A stretch of 39,719 nucleotides of DNA, from assembly GCA_020832055.1 (NCBI GenBank), contig JAFIFL010000007.1, positions 1 through 39,719 on the forward strand. The letters run 5' to 3'. Each line of letters begins with the position of its first letter. Position 1 is the stretch's first letter. Positions 18,034-26,816 of the stretch are shown here, piece after piece. Below the pieces are notes generated by a model. It had not been told where the DNA came from and ran no database searches. It worked only from the letters and a program-made list of their open reading frames with translations. The DNA comes from Gammaproteobacteria bacterium (GTDB taxonomy: Bacteria > Pseudomonadota > Gammaproteobacteria > Pseudomonadales > Azotimanducaceae). A program made the translations under genes and the position numbers.

Positions 18034-18443
18034 TGACGTACGACCTGCCTCGCCCTCGCCCGCTGTCGACAGTCGGCCATCAAGTGGCTGCGCCGGTGAG
18101 TGCGGGGGAGCAGAGCGGATCTTCCTCAGTGTGCATGGTCGCCACAGCCCCGGATCGGGCAGTATGGCGGATGGTGCCGGTGCCGGTGCCGGTCGAAAGA
18201 TTGCCCAACAGCACCCTGGCGGTCAAATGCGGGGCGCCGCGGCCGCTGCGGACATCACGGGCTGTGCCATGCATCCGCCCCGGACATGAAGGGTCAGCAG
18301 CCGGTGAAGTTGCCCTTGCGCAATGCCCGCGTCATGCTCGGGCTCCGGGAGGTGGTCACGGTGGGATTACCGGCCATGCCGGATCGGATCCCCTTGCGGG
18401 CATGCTGTTGAAGGCAGGCGGAGGAAGCAGAGGAGAGTAGGAG

Positions 18444-19385
18444 ATGAATATGTTCCGATCGGCCCTGTTGGGCGTGGTGCTGGCCGTAGCCATGGGGGCC
18501 GGTGCCCATCCCCCCGTGCTGGAGCGGGAGGCGTTTTTCGAGGCTTTCGGCTGGGATACGGATCAGGCCGAGATCACAGTGGAGACGCTGGCACCGGGCC
18601 GCCATGTCCTGTTCGGTCTCGGGGGCAACATCCTCGTGAGCGTTGGCGATCAGGGCACACTGCTGGTGGACAATCAGATTCCCGAAATCCGCGACCGGAT
18701 CGATGCCGCCCTGGCCGAACTCGGCAGTGAGCGGGTGGACTTCACCATCAATACTCATTGGCACTTCGATCACGCCGACGGCAATCTCGCCTACGGGCCG
18801 GACGGCACTTGGCTGATCGCCCATGAGGAATCCCGCCGCATGCTCACCGGTGACCGCATCATCAACATGGTCGGGGTTGCCTATGAACAGGCTGCCTACC
18901 CGCCGGACGCGCTGCCGGTCATCACCTTCGATGACCGCATGCAGTTGCACTTCAACGGTGAGCGCATCGACCTGATCCATGCCGGCCCGGCCCACACGAC
19001 GGGCGATACGGCCGTGATCTTCCGGGGCCATGGCATCGTCCACATGGGCGACGTGTTTGTCATGGGGATGTGGCCGTTCATCGATTTCGACTCCGGCGGT
19101 GACCTCGACGGCATGATCCGTTTCGTGCGCGCAGTGCTTGATGAAATCGATGACGACGCCATCGTCGTGCCGGGCCACGGGCCGGTGGCTGACCGCACGG
19201 CGATGGTCGCCTATGTGGAGAATCTCGAGACCGTACGCGGGCGCATCGCCGAACTGATCGAGGCCGGAGCGGACCTCGAAGCCGTCTTGGCCGCCGCACC
19301 CATGGCCGGGTTCGAAGACATGGAGGGCGATCCCACGCTGTTCATCGATCGCGCGTATCACAGCCTGCTGCGGCCGGCAGAGTAG
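18444..19385 (+). CDS. Secreted metallo-beta-lactamase-fold hydrolase
   Basis: Signal peptide; THWHFDHADGN metal motif, AGPAHTTGDTAV, VVPGHGPVADR. Confidence 0.9.
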   Translation: MNMFRSALLGVVLAVAMGAGAHPPVLEREAFFEAFGWDTDQAEITVETLAPGRHVLFGLGGNILVSVGDQGTLLVDNQIPEIRDRIDAALAELGSERVDFTINTHWHFDHADGNLAYGPDGTWLIAHEESRRMLTGDRIINMVGVAYEQAAYPPDALPVITFDDRMQLHFNGERIDLIHAGPAHTTGDTAVIFRGHGIVHMGDVFVMGMWPFIDFDSGGDLDGMIRFVRAVLDEIDDDAIVVPGHGPVADRTAMVAYVENLETVRGRIAELIEAGADLEAVLAAAPMAGFEDMEGDPTLFIDRAYHSLLRPAE

Positions 19386-19411
19386 TCGCCGGGATCACGA
19401 TGCGGGTTGCA

Positions 19412-19452
19412 GTGCATCGGCGTCGGCTGGCGGTAGACGCCGACGCCTGCAC
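19412..19452. terminator. Bidirectional hairpin between convergent genes
   Basis: GTGCA-tc-GGCGTCGGC ... GCCGACGCC-TGCAC between convergent MBL and baeRF genes. Confidence 0.6.
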
Positions 19453-19468
19453 CACGCTGCGCCCCTTT

Positions 19469-20593
19469 TCAGATCGGGTAGCGCAGCACCGCGGCAAGTG
19501 AACCCTCGTTCGGGATGTTGGTCCGGCGCTCGCCGATCACCTTGCCGCCTGCCGCCAGGGTCCGGCCGGCAATTTCGTCGACGATGCCGTAGGTGTCAGC
19601 GCTGGCCTCATCGGCAAAGGTTACGGCGCCCGACTTTTCATCGATCCTGCCGATGACGACTTCGTCGATGTCCACCATCAGGGTGTCGATGGCACCGAAG
19701 GTGGCGGCGCGGGCGGCCATGGCCACGTCGGTGGTCGCCCGTCCGTCGTTTTCGCGTTCGCGATAGAGGGCCGTGAACGCCTCGATGGTTTTCGCGTGAC
19801 GCTGGTCGAGAATCGGGCGCGCGGCCTTGGCCAATTCATGCTCGGGGATGCGTACGGGACTGGTTTCGATCGCCTGGGATGCGAACTCCGGATAGGTATT
19901 CACCGAGCGATAGATGGACAGCAGCGGCTCCGCTGCCGCCAGGATCAGGGGCTCATGGCGACCGGACAGAACCGGCCTCAGGGCCGCATCGAGCTTGCGG
20001 CAGAACTTGCGCAGGTTGACCTTCTGACCTTCGCTGCCGTGCAGGCGACCGGATGAGTGGGAGCGCGTGTTCACCGTCGCGGTACCCACCGCCGACGCTG
20101 CGTCCCTGGGCATGTCGGGTACCCGGACCTCGGCAGCCGGCATGTCGCTGAACACCTCGATCAGGCGCACCTCGTTCTCGGCAACGGCGAGGACGAAGGC
20201 ATGCTGCTCGACGCTGACAGCGCGAATCAGCGGCTTGAGATGAAAGCGGTCAGCCACCTGGACCATGGGAGTCAGCTTGTTCGGCAGGCGATAGCTGCGA
20301 TGGGACTCCGGGGTGGCAAAGATGGCGAGGCTGTTGGCCTGAAACTTCCAGAAGTCCTCGTCCTCCGAGACCTCTTCGAGCTGTTCGACGATGGCCCAGC
20401 GCTCGCGCTTGTCGACTCCGGCCGCTTCGAGCTGGCTGTCGGCCTCCTTGATCAGGTTGGACAGGGCGATGGCGGCCTCACCGATATGCTGGGTTTGCGG
20501 TGTGGTTGCCAGATAGATGGACACACTGGCCTGGTGGCGCTGAGCAAACAGGGTCTGGATTTCGGGCAGGGTCGGAATGTCGACGTGAAGCAT
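19469..20593 (-). CDS. baeRF-family (bacterial archaeo-eukaryotic release factor-like) protein
   Basis: 374 aa; MLHVDIPTLPEIQTLFAQRHQASVSIYLATTP... DRFHLKPLIRAVSVEQHAFVLAVAENEVRLIEV ... FGAIDTLMVDIDEVVIGRID; matches remembered baeRF pattern. Confidence 0.72.
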   Translation of the reverse strand: MLHVDIPTLPEIQTLFAQRHQASVSIYLATTPQTQHIGEAAIALSNLIKEADSQLEAAGVDKRERWAIVEQLEEVSEDEDFWKFQANSLAIFATPESHRSYRLPNKLTPMVQVADRFHLKPLIRAVSVEQHAFVLAVAENEVRLIEVFSDMPAAEVRVPDMPRDAASAVGTATVNTRSHSSGRLHGSEGQKVNLRKFCRKLDAALRPVLSGRHEPLILAAAEPLLSIYRSVNTYPEFASQAIETSPVRIPEHELAKAARPILDQRHAKTIEAFTALYRERENDGRATTDVAMAARAATFGAIDTLMVDIDEVVIGRIDEKSGAVTFADEASADTYGIVDEIAGRTLAAGGKVIGERRTNIPNEGSLAAVLRYPI

Positions 20594-20994
20594 GCAGAGT
20601 GTTCCTTCAAGTAGAGGGTGACGGCGGGTCTATGGTCCGGGATGCGCGGTGGCGTCCCTGGACGCTTCCGGGTCCGGCCGCGGCCGAAGAGGGCAGTGCG
20701 CCTGAAGCCCCGAACCTCGTCGGGCGCCGCGGTGAGCCAGCATAGAGCAGGTGAGGCCGGCCGTCATGGGCGATGACAGTCGGCGTGCCTGGGTCGGTGA
20801 GCAGCGATGCCGCGGTGGGCGTGCGCGAACTGCCGGAGGGCCGCATCCCTCCTGATCGGTCCCGTGCCGTCAAGTCATGCTGCGAGGCAGGCAGCGTCTT
20901 CCGGATTGAAGCGAAGGCCGGGGGCCGGATCCTGTGCGCGACGACGAATGGTCTGCCCCCGTCCGGCTGCGGACTGGCATGATGGCTGGGGGCG

Positions 20995-21666
20995 ATGATC
21001 GGGAGCTGCCAATCCATGAACGGCGGAATGCGGGAACGGGCGAAAGCCCACATGCCCATGGTCCTGTTGACGCTGCTCAGCATCATCCAGGCCCTGGCGC
21101 TGGAACTCACCTGGGAACACATCAGCGATCAACCTCAGCTCTTCGAGGCGACCTGGACTGCGACACTCGCCTGGATTCAGGTGGTGACCACGCTGCTCGG
21201 AATCCTGCTGATCTGGCTGCTCTACAGCACCATGGTGATGCGTTTTCGCTGGGTGCCGTCGACCAGCGACACGTTGTTTCCCTTCGCCATCGGCCTCATC
21301 GAGTTCACGCTGATCGCCATGCTGGGGCCTGAGCATTACATGGGCTGGTTCCTCGTCCTGGCGCTGCTCTTCGCGATTACCCACTGGTCGATCCAGCGGA
21401 TCATGGTCCAGGCCAGGATGGACGATGAGAATGCAGCGTTCTTTTCCAAGGTGAGCCCGGCGATTCTGCGCGACTTCATGCCCACCATCGCCACCTGCAC
21501 GGCGCTGGCCGGATTCGGCATCGCACTCGGTCTCACTGGTCATCAGGGCATCTTTGCGCTGATCGCGCTGTTGCTGGCAGCGGTGGCCATCATTTTTCAG
21601 ATTCACCTCAACGCCCGGTACTGGCGACAGGCCATGGCGCTGGATGGCGAATCGGACCCAGGCTGA
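20995..21666 (+). CDS. Multi-spanning membrane protein
   Basis: 223 aa, six or more hydrophobic helices; start could be a downstream ATG. Confidence 0.65.
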   Translation: MIGSCQSMNGGMRERAKAHMPMVLLTLLSIIQALALELTWEHISDQPQLFEATWTATLAWIQVVTTLLGILLIWLLYSTMVMRFRWVPSTSDTLFPFAIGLIEFTLIAMLGPEHYMGWFLVLALLFAITHWSIQRIMVQARMDDENAAFFSKVSPAILRDFMPTIATCTALAGFGIALGLTGHQGIFALIALLLAAVAIIFQIHLNARYWRQAMALDGESDPG

Positions 21667-21814
21667 TGGCAGGACGCATGCTCGTGGCTCGAACCATTGC
21701 CCGGGCCTGGACCGCAGGTGGTGTGCTGGAGCCCTATGTCATGTGGCTGTCTGCACCCGCCGCAGCGTACTGCGATCGCAACCTTACGGACTGCCGGATC
21801 CCCAGGTCTTCTCC

Positions 21815-23890
21815 ATGCTGGACGACGGCCTGGGCGGCATCTGGATGAGCGACACCCTGCGGGTCTTCGGTGAACTTGGCTACACTTCCGGTCAGAGCCG
21901 GCGCAGCGTGATCCAGAACGGGTTCTTCGACCTGCTGTATGGTTCGCCGGAGAACCCCTTCCTGCCGGAGGAGTTCCGGGGTACCAGCGCCATGCAGCCG
22001 GGTGGCTTCGCCGGGGCCGTCACGGGGCTTCCGGGCGGGCTGTTCATCACCCGGGATCCCACGGACTCTGGCGGATCACGAACCAATGTGGACCGGGAAA
22101 CGATCCGGGCCCTGGTGGGCGTCGAGGGCGAACTCAACAACGGCTGGACCTACGAAGTGGTCGGCTCCTACGGTAATTTCGAGCGCAAGGACAACTTCAA
22201 TACCATCATCCTCGACCGCTTCTTTGCGGCCATCGACGTCATCAGCGACCCGGTGACCGGCGAGCCGGTGTGCCGGTCCGATGTCGACCCTGACGCGGTG
22301 CCTTTCACCACCCTGTTCGACATTCCGACCTTCGACGCCGGCATCTACAGCTTCACTCCCGGGGACGGGCAGTGCGTGCCGGCGAACATTTGGGGCGGGC
22401 AGGACTCCATCAGTCCGGAGGCTGCAGCGTTCTTCAATCCAGGGCTGCGCGACAAGTTCGAGTATCGCCAGAACTTCTTCAGCGCCCTGCTGGTCGGAGA
22501 CACGGCCGATTTCATCAACCTGCCGGCGGGCGCGATCGGCTTCGCAGTGGGGGTCGAGTACCGGGAGGAACGCGCGAAGACCACGCGGGATCCGTTCTTG
22601 AGGGGCGTCCTTCCTGCAGGGTCCCCTTTCCCCGCAGGCACCATGATCTCCGACGTCAGCGGGAACAATTCGCTCGGGTTCGACAACCTGTTCATTTACG
22701 AGAACTCCTCGTCCACCCTGAAGTCACGCGAGGCGTTCATCGAGGTGAGTGTGCCGCTGCTGGCGGATCGGGAGTTCGCACGTGAGCTGACCCTCGATGC
22801 CGCATGGCGGGTGGCGGATTACAATACGGTGGGTACGGTGGACGCCTGGAAGCTCGGCCTCATCTGGACGCCCGTCGAAGACGTCAGCTTCCGGGGCACG
22901 CTGTCCCAGGCGGTCCGGGCACCGAACCTGCGCGAGACGTTCATTACCAATCCGGGAGTGTTCCGGCCGACGGATCCCTGTGATGCGTCAGAGATCGGTA
23001 ATGCCGCCGACCCCGAACTGCGGGCGGCCAACTGTCAGGCTGGCGCTGTGGGTGCAGGGCTGCCGTTGCCGGCACTGCCCAGCGGGTACACGGATCCGCT
23101 TTCAGCCCGCTTCCCAGGTGTCGTAGGCGGCAATCCGGACCTGGAAGAAGAGACCGCCGATACCTTCACGATCGGGGTGGTGTTCCAGCCGCGCTTCCTG
23201 CCCGGTCTGGCGATGACCGTCGACTACTGGGATGTGGAGATCAAGGACGGCATCGAACTCGTCACGGCCCAGGAGACGGTGGATACCTGCTACGACGCCA
23301 CGGACTTCCCGAACAACGACTTCTGCCAACTGTTCACCCGGGAAACGGATTCGTCCAGCGCCCAGTTCGGTGGCTTCCGGTTCCTCAATCAGACCTTCGT
23401 CAATTTCGCGTCGCTGAAAGCCAAGGGCGTCGACTTTTCGGGGAATTACAGCTTCGAGCTCGGTGGCAATGAGTTCGGGCTGCGCGTGATCGGTTCGCGA
23501 CAGCTGAAACTCGATCGCTTCACCAACCGCAGTGATCCCTCGGTCGTGGATCCGCGCCTCGGGGAGCTCAGAACGCCGAAGTGGAATGCCCAGGCCAGCC
23601 TCAGCTGGCAGCGGGGTCCGTTCGCGGCAGGCTGGCAGACCCTGTATCAGAGCAGCCAGGCGCTGGTGACGGGAGACGTCGAGCAGACCCAGTCCCAGCT
23701 CGGCGATGCCGGGTTCGCCAGCAGTTCCTACGTCCACAACGTCAACGGCTCCTACAGCTTCACCGATGGGCTTCGGGTTTACGGCGGCATCAACAACGTC
23801 ACCGACCGGGATCCGTTCATCACATCGGCAAGCTGGCCGGTAGGACCGCGGGGCCGGTTCCTGTTCCTCGGGGTTCAGGCCGAGTTCTAG
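21815..23890 (+). pseudogene. TonB-dependent receptor, 5'-truncated (beta-barrel only)
   Basis: Barrel features (AVRAPNLRETF, DPELRAANCQAGA, LEEETADTFTIGVVFQPRFLPGLAMTVDYWDVEIKDGI, C-terminal GPRGRFLFLGVQAEF), but no signal peptide, TonB box or plug domain upstream. Confidence 0.75.
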
Positions 23891-23910
23891 CCCAACGGAT
23901 CCGTGGGCCT

Positions 23911-23939
23911 GAGGGTCGGAGCGATCTGCTCCGGCCCTC
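23911..23939 (+). terminator. Hairpin downstream of TonB-dependent receptor
   Basis: GAGGGTCGGAGC-gatct-GCTCCGGCCCTC (one wobble). Confidence 0.55.
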
Positions 23940-24209
23940 GGCGCTTAGGGCCGCACCATCCGGGACGCCTCAACTGGCGGCTGTCGCAACAAGCACCCAT
24001 GAATGTCAAGGTCTGGCCCGCATGCGCCTGCTGGGTTAGGCTGCACCGCACCTTGGGGAAGCCCTGTATCCCGAACGCCGCGACAGCCGTCCCAAGCCAC
24101 CTCGAAGATGCTTTTGCGCTGTCATGACCGGCGCAGCAGGCGGTGGCGTGCGCCGTCCCCTGCAGCGGCCGACGCCCGTGCCCCGCCTGGCGATCACTCA
24201 GGAAGACAG

Positions 24210-25495
24210 ATGAAGAGACCGATTTTCTACGGCTGGTACCTGGTGGGCCTGACCCTGTTCCTGCAGAGCGTCGGCGTCGGAACCACGCTCTACATGTACA
24301 GCGTCATCGCCAGCGCCATCGGCAGCGACATGCCCAGCGCCCGGTCGGTACTCATGCTCGGCTCCACGGGCATGCTGGTGGTGGGGGCGCTGCTGTCGCC
24401 GTTCGTCGGCCGCCTGCTCGACCGCCATCCCATGAAGTGGATCATCGTCGGCGGTGGAGTTGCCCTCGGTGTGGGCTTCGTGCTGCTCGGCTTCAGCACC
24501 CGGATCTGGCATGTCGTCCTTTGCTACGTTCTGTTCATGGGAGTGGGGCTGACGGCCCTGGGATCGGTGGTGGCTTCCACGCTTCTGGCGCGCTGGTTCA
24601 CGCGCTATCGGGGCCTGGCCATCGGCATCTCGGCCTTGGGCACGCAATTCGGGGGCTTTGCGTACACGCCCATGCTGGCCGCCCTGATCGAGGTCCAGGA
24701 CTGGCGCATTGCGGTCATGGTCATGGGTTCGGTGATCCTGATTCTGGTGCCTGTTGCCGCCTACCTCTGGGTGGTCGACTACCCGGCGCAAAAGCAGCTC
24801 GAGCCCGACGGCGAACCGGCACCTCCGACCGAACCTGCGGCATCCACCAGTGGCACTGAAACGCCAGCCGATCTGCGCCCGGCTCTGCCTGTTCACAAGC
24901 TCATGCTGCAGCGCAACTTCATCGTCCTGTTCATTTTCGCGGGCAGTCTCGGCGGGATGGTCAACAGCGCCGTCATCGCCAACCTGTCGCTGTTCGCCAC
25001 AGATCTCGGCGAGTCGGTGACCCGCGGTGCCTTCCTCGTCTCCCTGCTGGCGTTCATCGGCCTGTTCACCAGTCCCCTGACCGGGTGGCTTGGGGACCGC
25101 ATCAACATCAAGATCGTCGCCGTGGGCCTGACGCTCCTCATGGCCGTGGCGTCCCTGCTCTACAGCGTTGCCGACTCCTACCCCGTGCTTCTGGTCGCCA
25201 CGGTATTCCAGGGCATGGCCGGTGGCGGCTTCTTCCCCCTGTGGGCGCTGCTGGTCGCCCGTCTTTATCACTTGAGCGTCTACGGCCAGATCATGGGCAC
25301 GACCGCCGTGGGCCGCCGCGGGCGGGGCCGGCCCCCCCCGCGGGCGCCGCGTGGGGGGGCGCCGCCATCGGTCCGGTGTTCGCCGGCTGGCTCTTTGATC
25401 TCACCGACAGCTATCGGCTGGTGTTCCTGATCTTCCTGGTCCAGATGCTGGTGGTCACGGGTCTGGTGACGATGCTGCGACCGCGGGAACGCTGA
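24210..25495 (+). pseudogene. MFS transporter (monocarboxylate-porter-like) with frameshift at ~25310-25365
   Basis: Frame from 24210 reads MKRPIFYGWYLVGLTLFLQSVGVG...YHLSVYGQIMGT; homologous C-terminus GAAIGPVFAGWLFDLTDSYRLVFLIF...RPRER* continues in a different frame. Frameshift may be an assembly error. Confidence 0.8.
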
Positions 25496-25566
25496 CCCGC
25501 TGGTGATGGCGTGGAGGGCTGAGGATGGCGCTGCAGCCGCTCCGGGGCCGTCACGCAGGCCACAAC

Positions 25567-25962
25567 TCAGCTCATGGAGCTCTCGGGATCCTGCTGAAAT
25601 TCCATGATGTTGCCGCAGGGATCGTGGATCCAGACGATCCGGTGAACACCTTCGCCCATCACCCGCATGGGGATGCCCTTCACCTCGAGATGGCCCACGG
25701 TCTCGTCGATGTCGCTGACGTACCAGGAAACGTGAAAGTGGGTGGGCTCGGGGGAGCCGCCCAAGGGCTCGCGGCCGATGACGTGCATCTGCACGCCCTG
25801 TTTTTCCACCCAGAAGCCGAAATCCGACCCGGTGACCGGCTCGCGCCCGGGGATCCGGATCGGCACCTCGGGCAGGCCGAGGGTGTCGAGATAGAATTCG
25901 CGAGCCTCGGGTACGTGGCCTAGGACGTTCACGGCGGCGTGGTTCATGCGTGTGATGTTCAT
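25567..25962 (-). CDS. VOC-family (glyoxalase/dioxygenase superfamily) protein
   Basis: MNITRMNHAAVNVLGHVPEAREFYLDTLGLPEVP...RIVWIHDPCGNIMEFQQ. Confidence 0.85.
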   Translation of the reverse strand: MNITRMNHAAVNVLGHVPEAREFYLDTLGLPEVPIRIPGREPVTGSDFGFWVEKQGVQMHVIGREPLGGSPEPTHFHVSWYVSDIDETVGHLEVKGIPMRVMGEGVHRIVWIHDPCGNIMEFQQDPESSMS

Positions 25963-26038
25963 GGTTCACTCTCTTCGATGACTCCGGGACGCGAACGCGA
26001 CGTCATGCCCACGGCCGCTCGTTCGAGAGTAGCACTGA

Positions 26039-26773
26039 CGTCGGCCTCCCGCAGCGCAGAAACCTGCCGCAGACCCGCCGGCGCCACGGGTCATCGAGCG
26101 CCAGGAGATTGCACCGGACCTCCTGCGGCTGCGGGTCGAGAAGCCCTCCGGGCTGGACTTCCGCGCCGGCCAGCACATCAAGTTCGGGCTGCCGGGCAAC
26201 ATGCGCTCGTATACCCTGGCGTCCGCCCCGCAAGACCCTGAACTCGAGTTCTTCATCGAACGGGTGCCCGGCGGCCGGCTGTCGGGGCCTCTGCGTTCGG
26301 TGGCCGCAGGCTCCCGCATGGCCCTGGGTGCCGCCGCGAAGGGTTCCTTCGTCGTCGATCCTTCGGTGTCCCATCATGTCTTCGTTGCGACGGTGACCGG
26401 GATCGCGCCCTTCGTTTCCATCCTCCGTGATCAGGCCCGGCGTGGCTTTCCCGCCGGCCGCTTCGTCGTCCTGCACGGCGCCAGCTACGCACAGGAACTC
26501 GGCTACGGTGACGAACTCGCTGCGCTCGCGGCCGCACACCCTGATCGCGTCGAGTATCTGCCCACGGTCAGCCGCCCGGCCGAGAGCCGCAATCGCGGCT
26601 GGACCGGGGCCACCGGCCGGGTCGACAGCCGGGTTGCCGAGGCCCTGGGCAGCCGCGGGCTGCCCACGGGTGATACCGCGGTCTATGCCTGTGGCAACTC
26701 GGAGATGATCCGCAACGTCCGCGCCGTTGCCGGTCGCGAGGGTCTGCCGTTCCACTCGGAAGCCTTCGACTGA
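26039..26773 (+). CDS. Ferredoxin-NADP reductase-like FAD/NAD-binding oxidoreductase; start codon not identifiable
   Basis: RVIERQEIAPDLLRLRVEKPSGLDFRAGQHIKFGLPGNMRSYTLASAPQD...VFVATVTGIAPFVSILRD...YACGNSEMIRNV; in-frame stops at 26030 and 26036 and no ATG/GTG/TTG before the FAD-domain homology. Confidence 0.75.
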   Translation, partial: RRPPAAQKPAADPPAPRVIERQEIAPDLLRLRVEKPSGLDFRAGQHIKFGLPGNMRSYTLASAPQDPELEFFIERVPGGRLSGPLRSVAAGSRMALGAAAKGSFVVDPSVSHHVFVATVTGIAPFVSILRDQARRGFPAGRFVVLHGASYAQELGYGDELAALAAAHPDRVEYLPTVSRPAESRNRGWTGATGRVDSRVAEALGSRGLPTGDTAVYACGNSEMIRNVRAVAGREGLPFHSEAFD

Positions 26774-26816
26774 CCCTGGGTTTCGACGCGCAACAGGCCG
26801 TTGTGCGGCGCCTTCG

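Noticed and set aside
18173-18195. GGTGCC hexanucleotide tandem (about three units)
   Set aside because: Too short and in GC-rich DNA; not distinguishable from chance.
18294-19361. 355-aa minus-strand ORF
   Set aside because: Antisense to the MBL-fold gene with clear HxHxDH motif.
18444-19385. True class B beta-lactamase (antibiotic resistance) call
   Set aside because: MBL fold is clear but the wider family is dominated by other hydrolases; resistance function cannot be supported from sequence alone.
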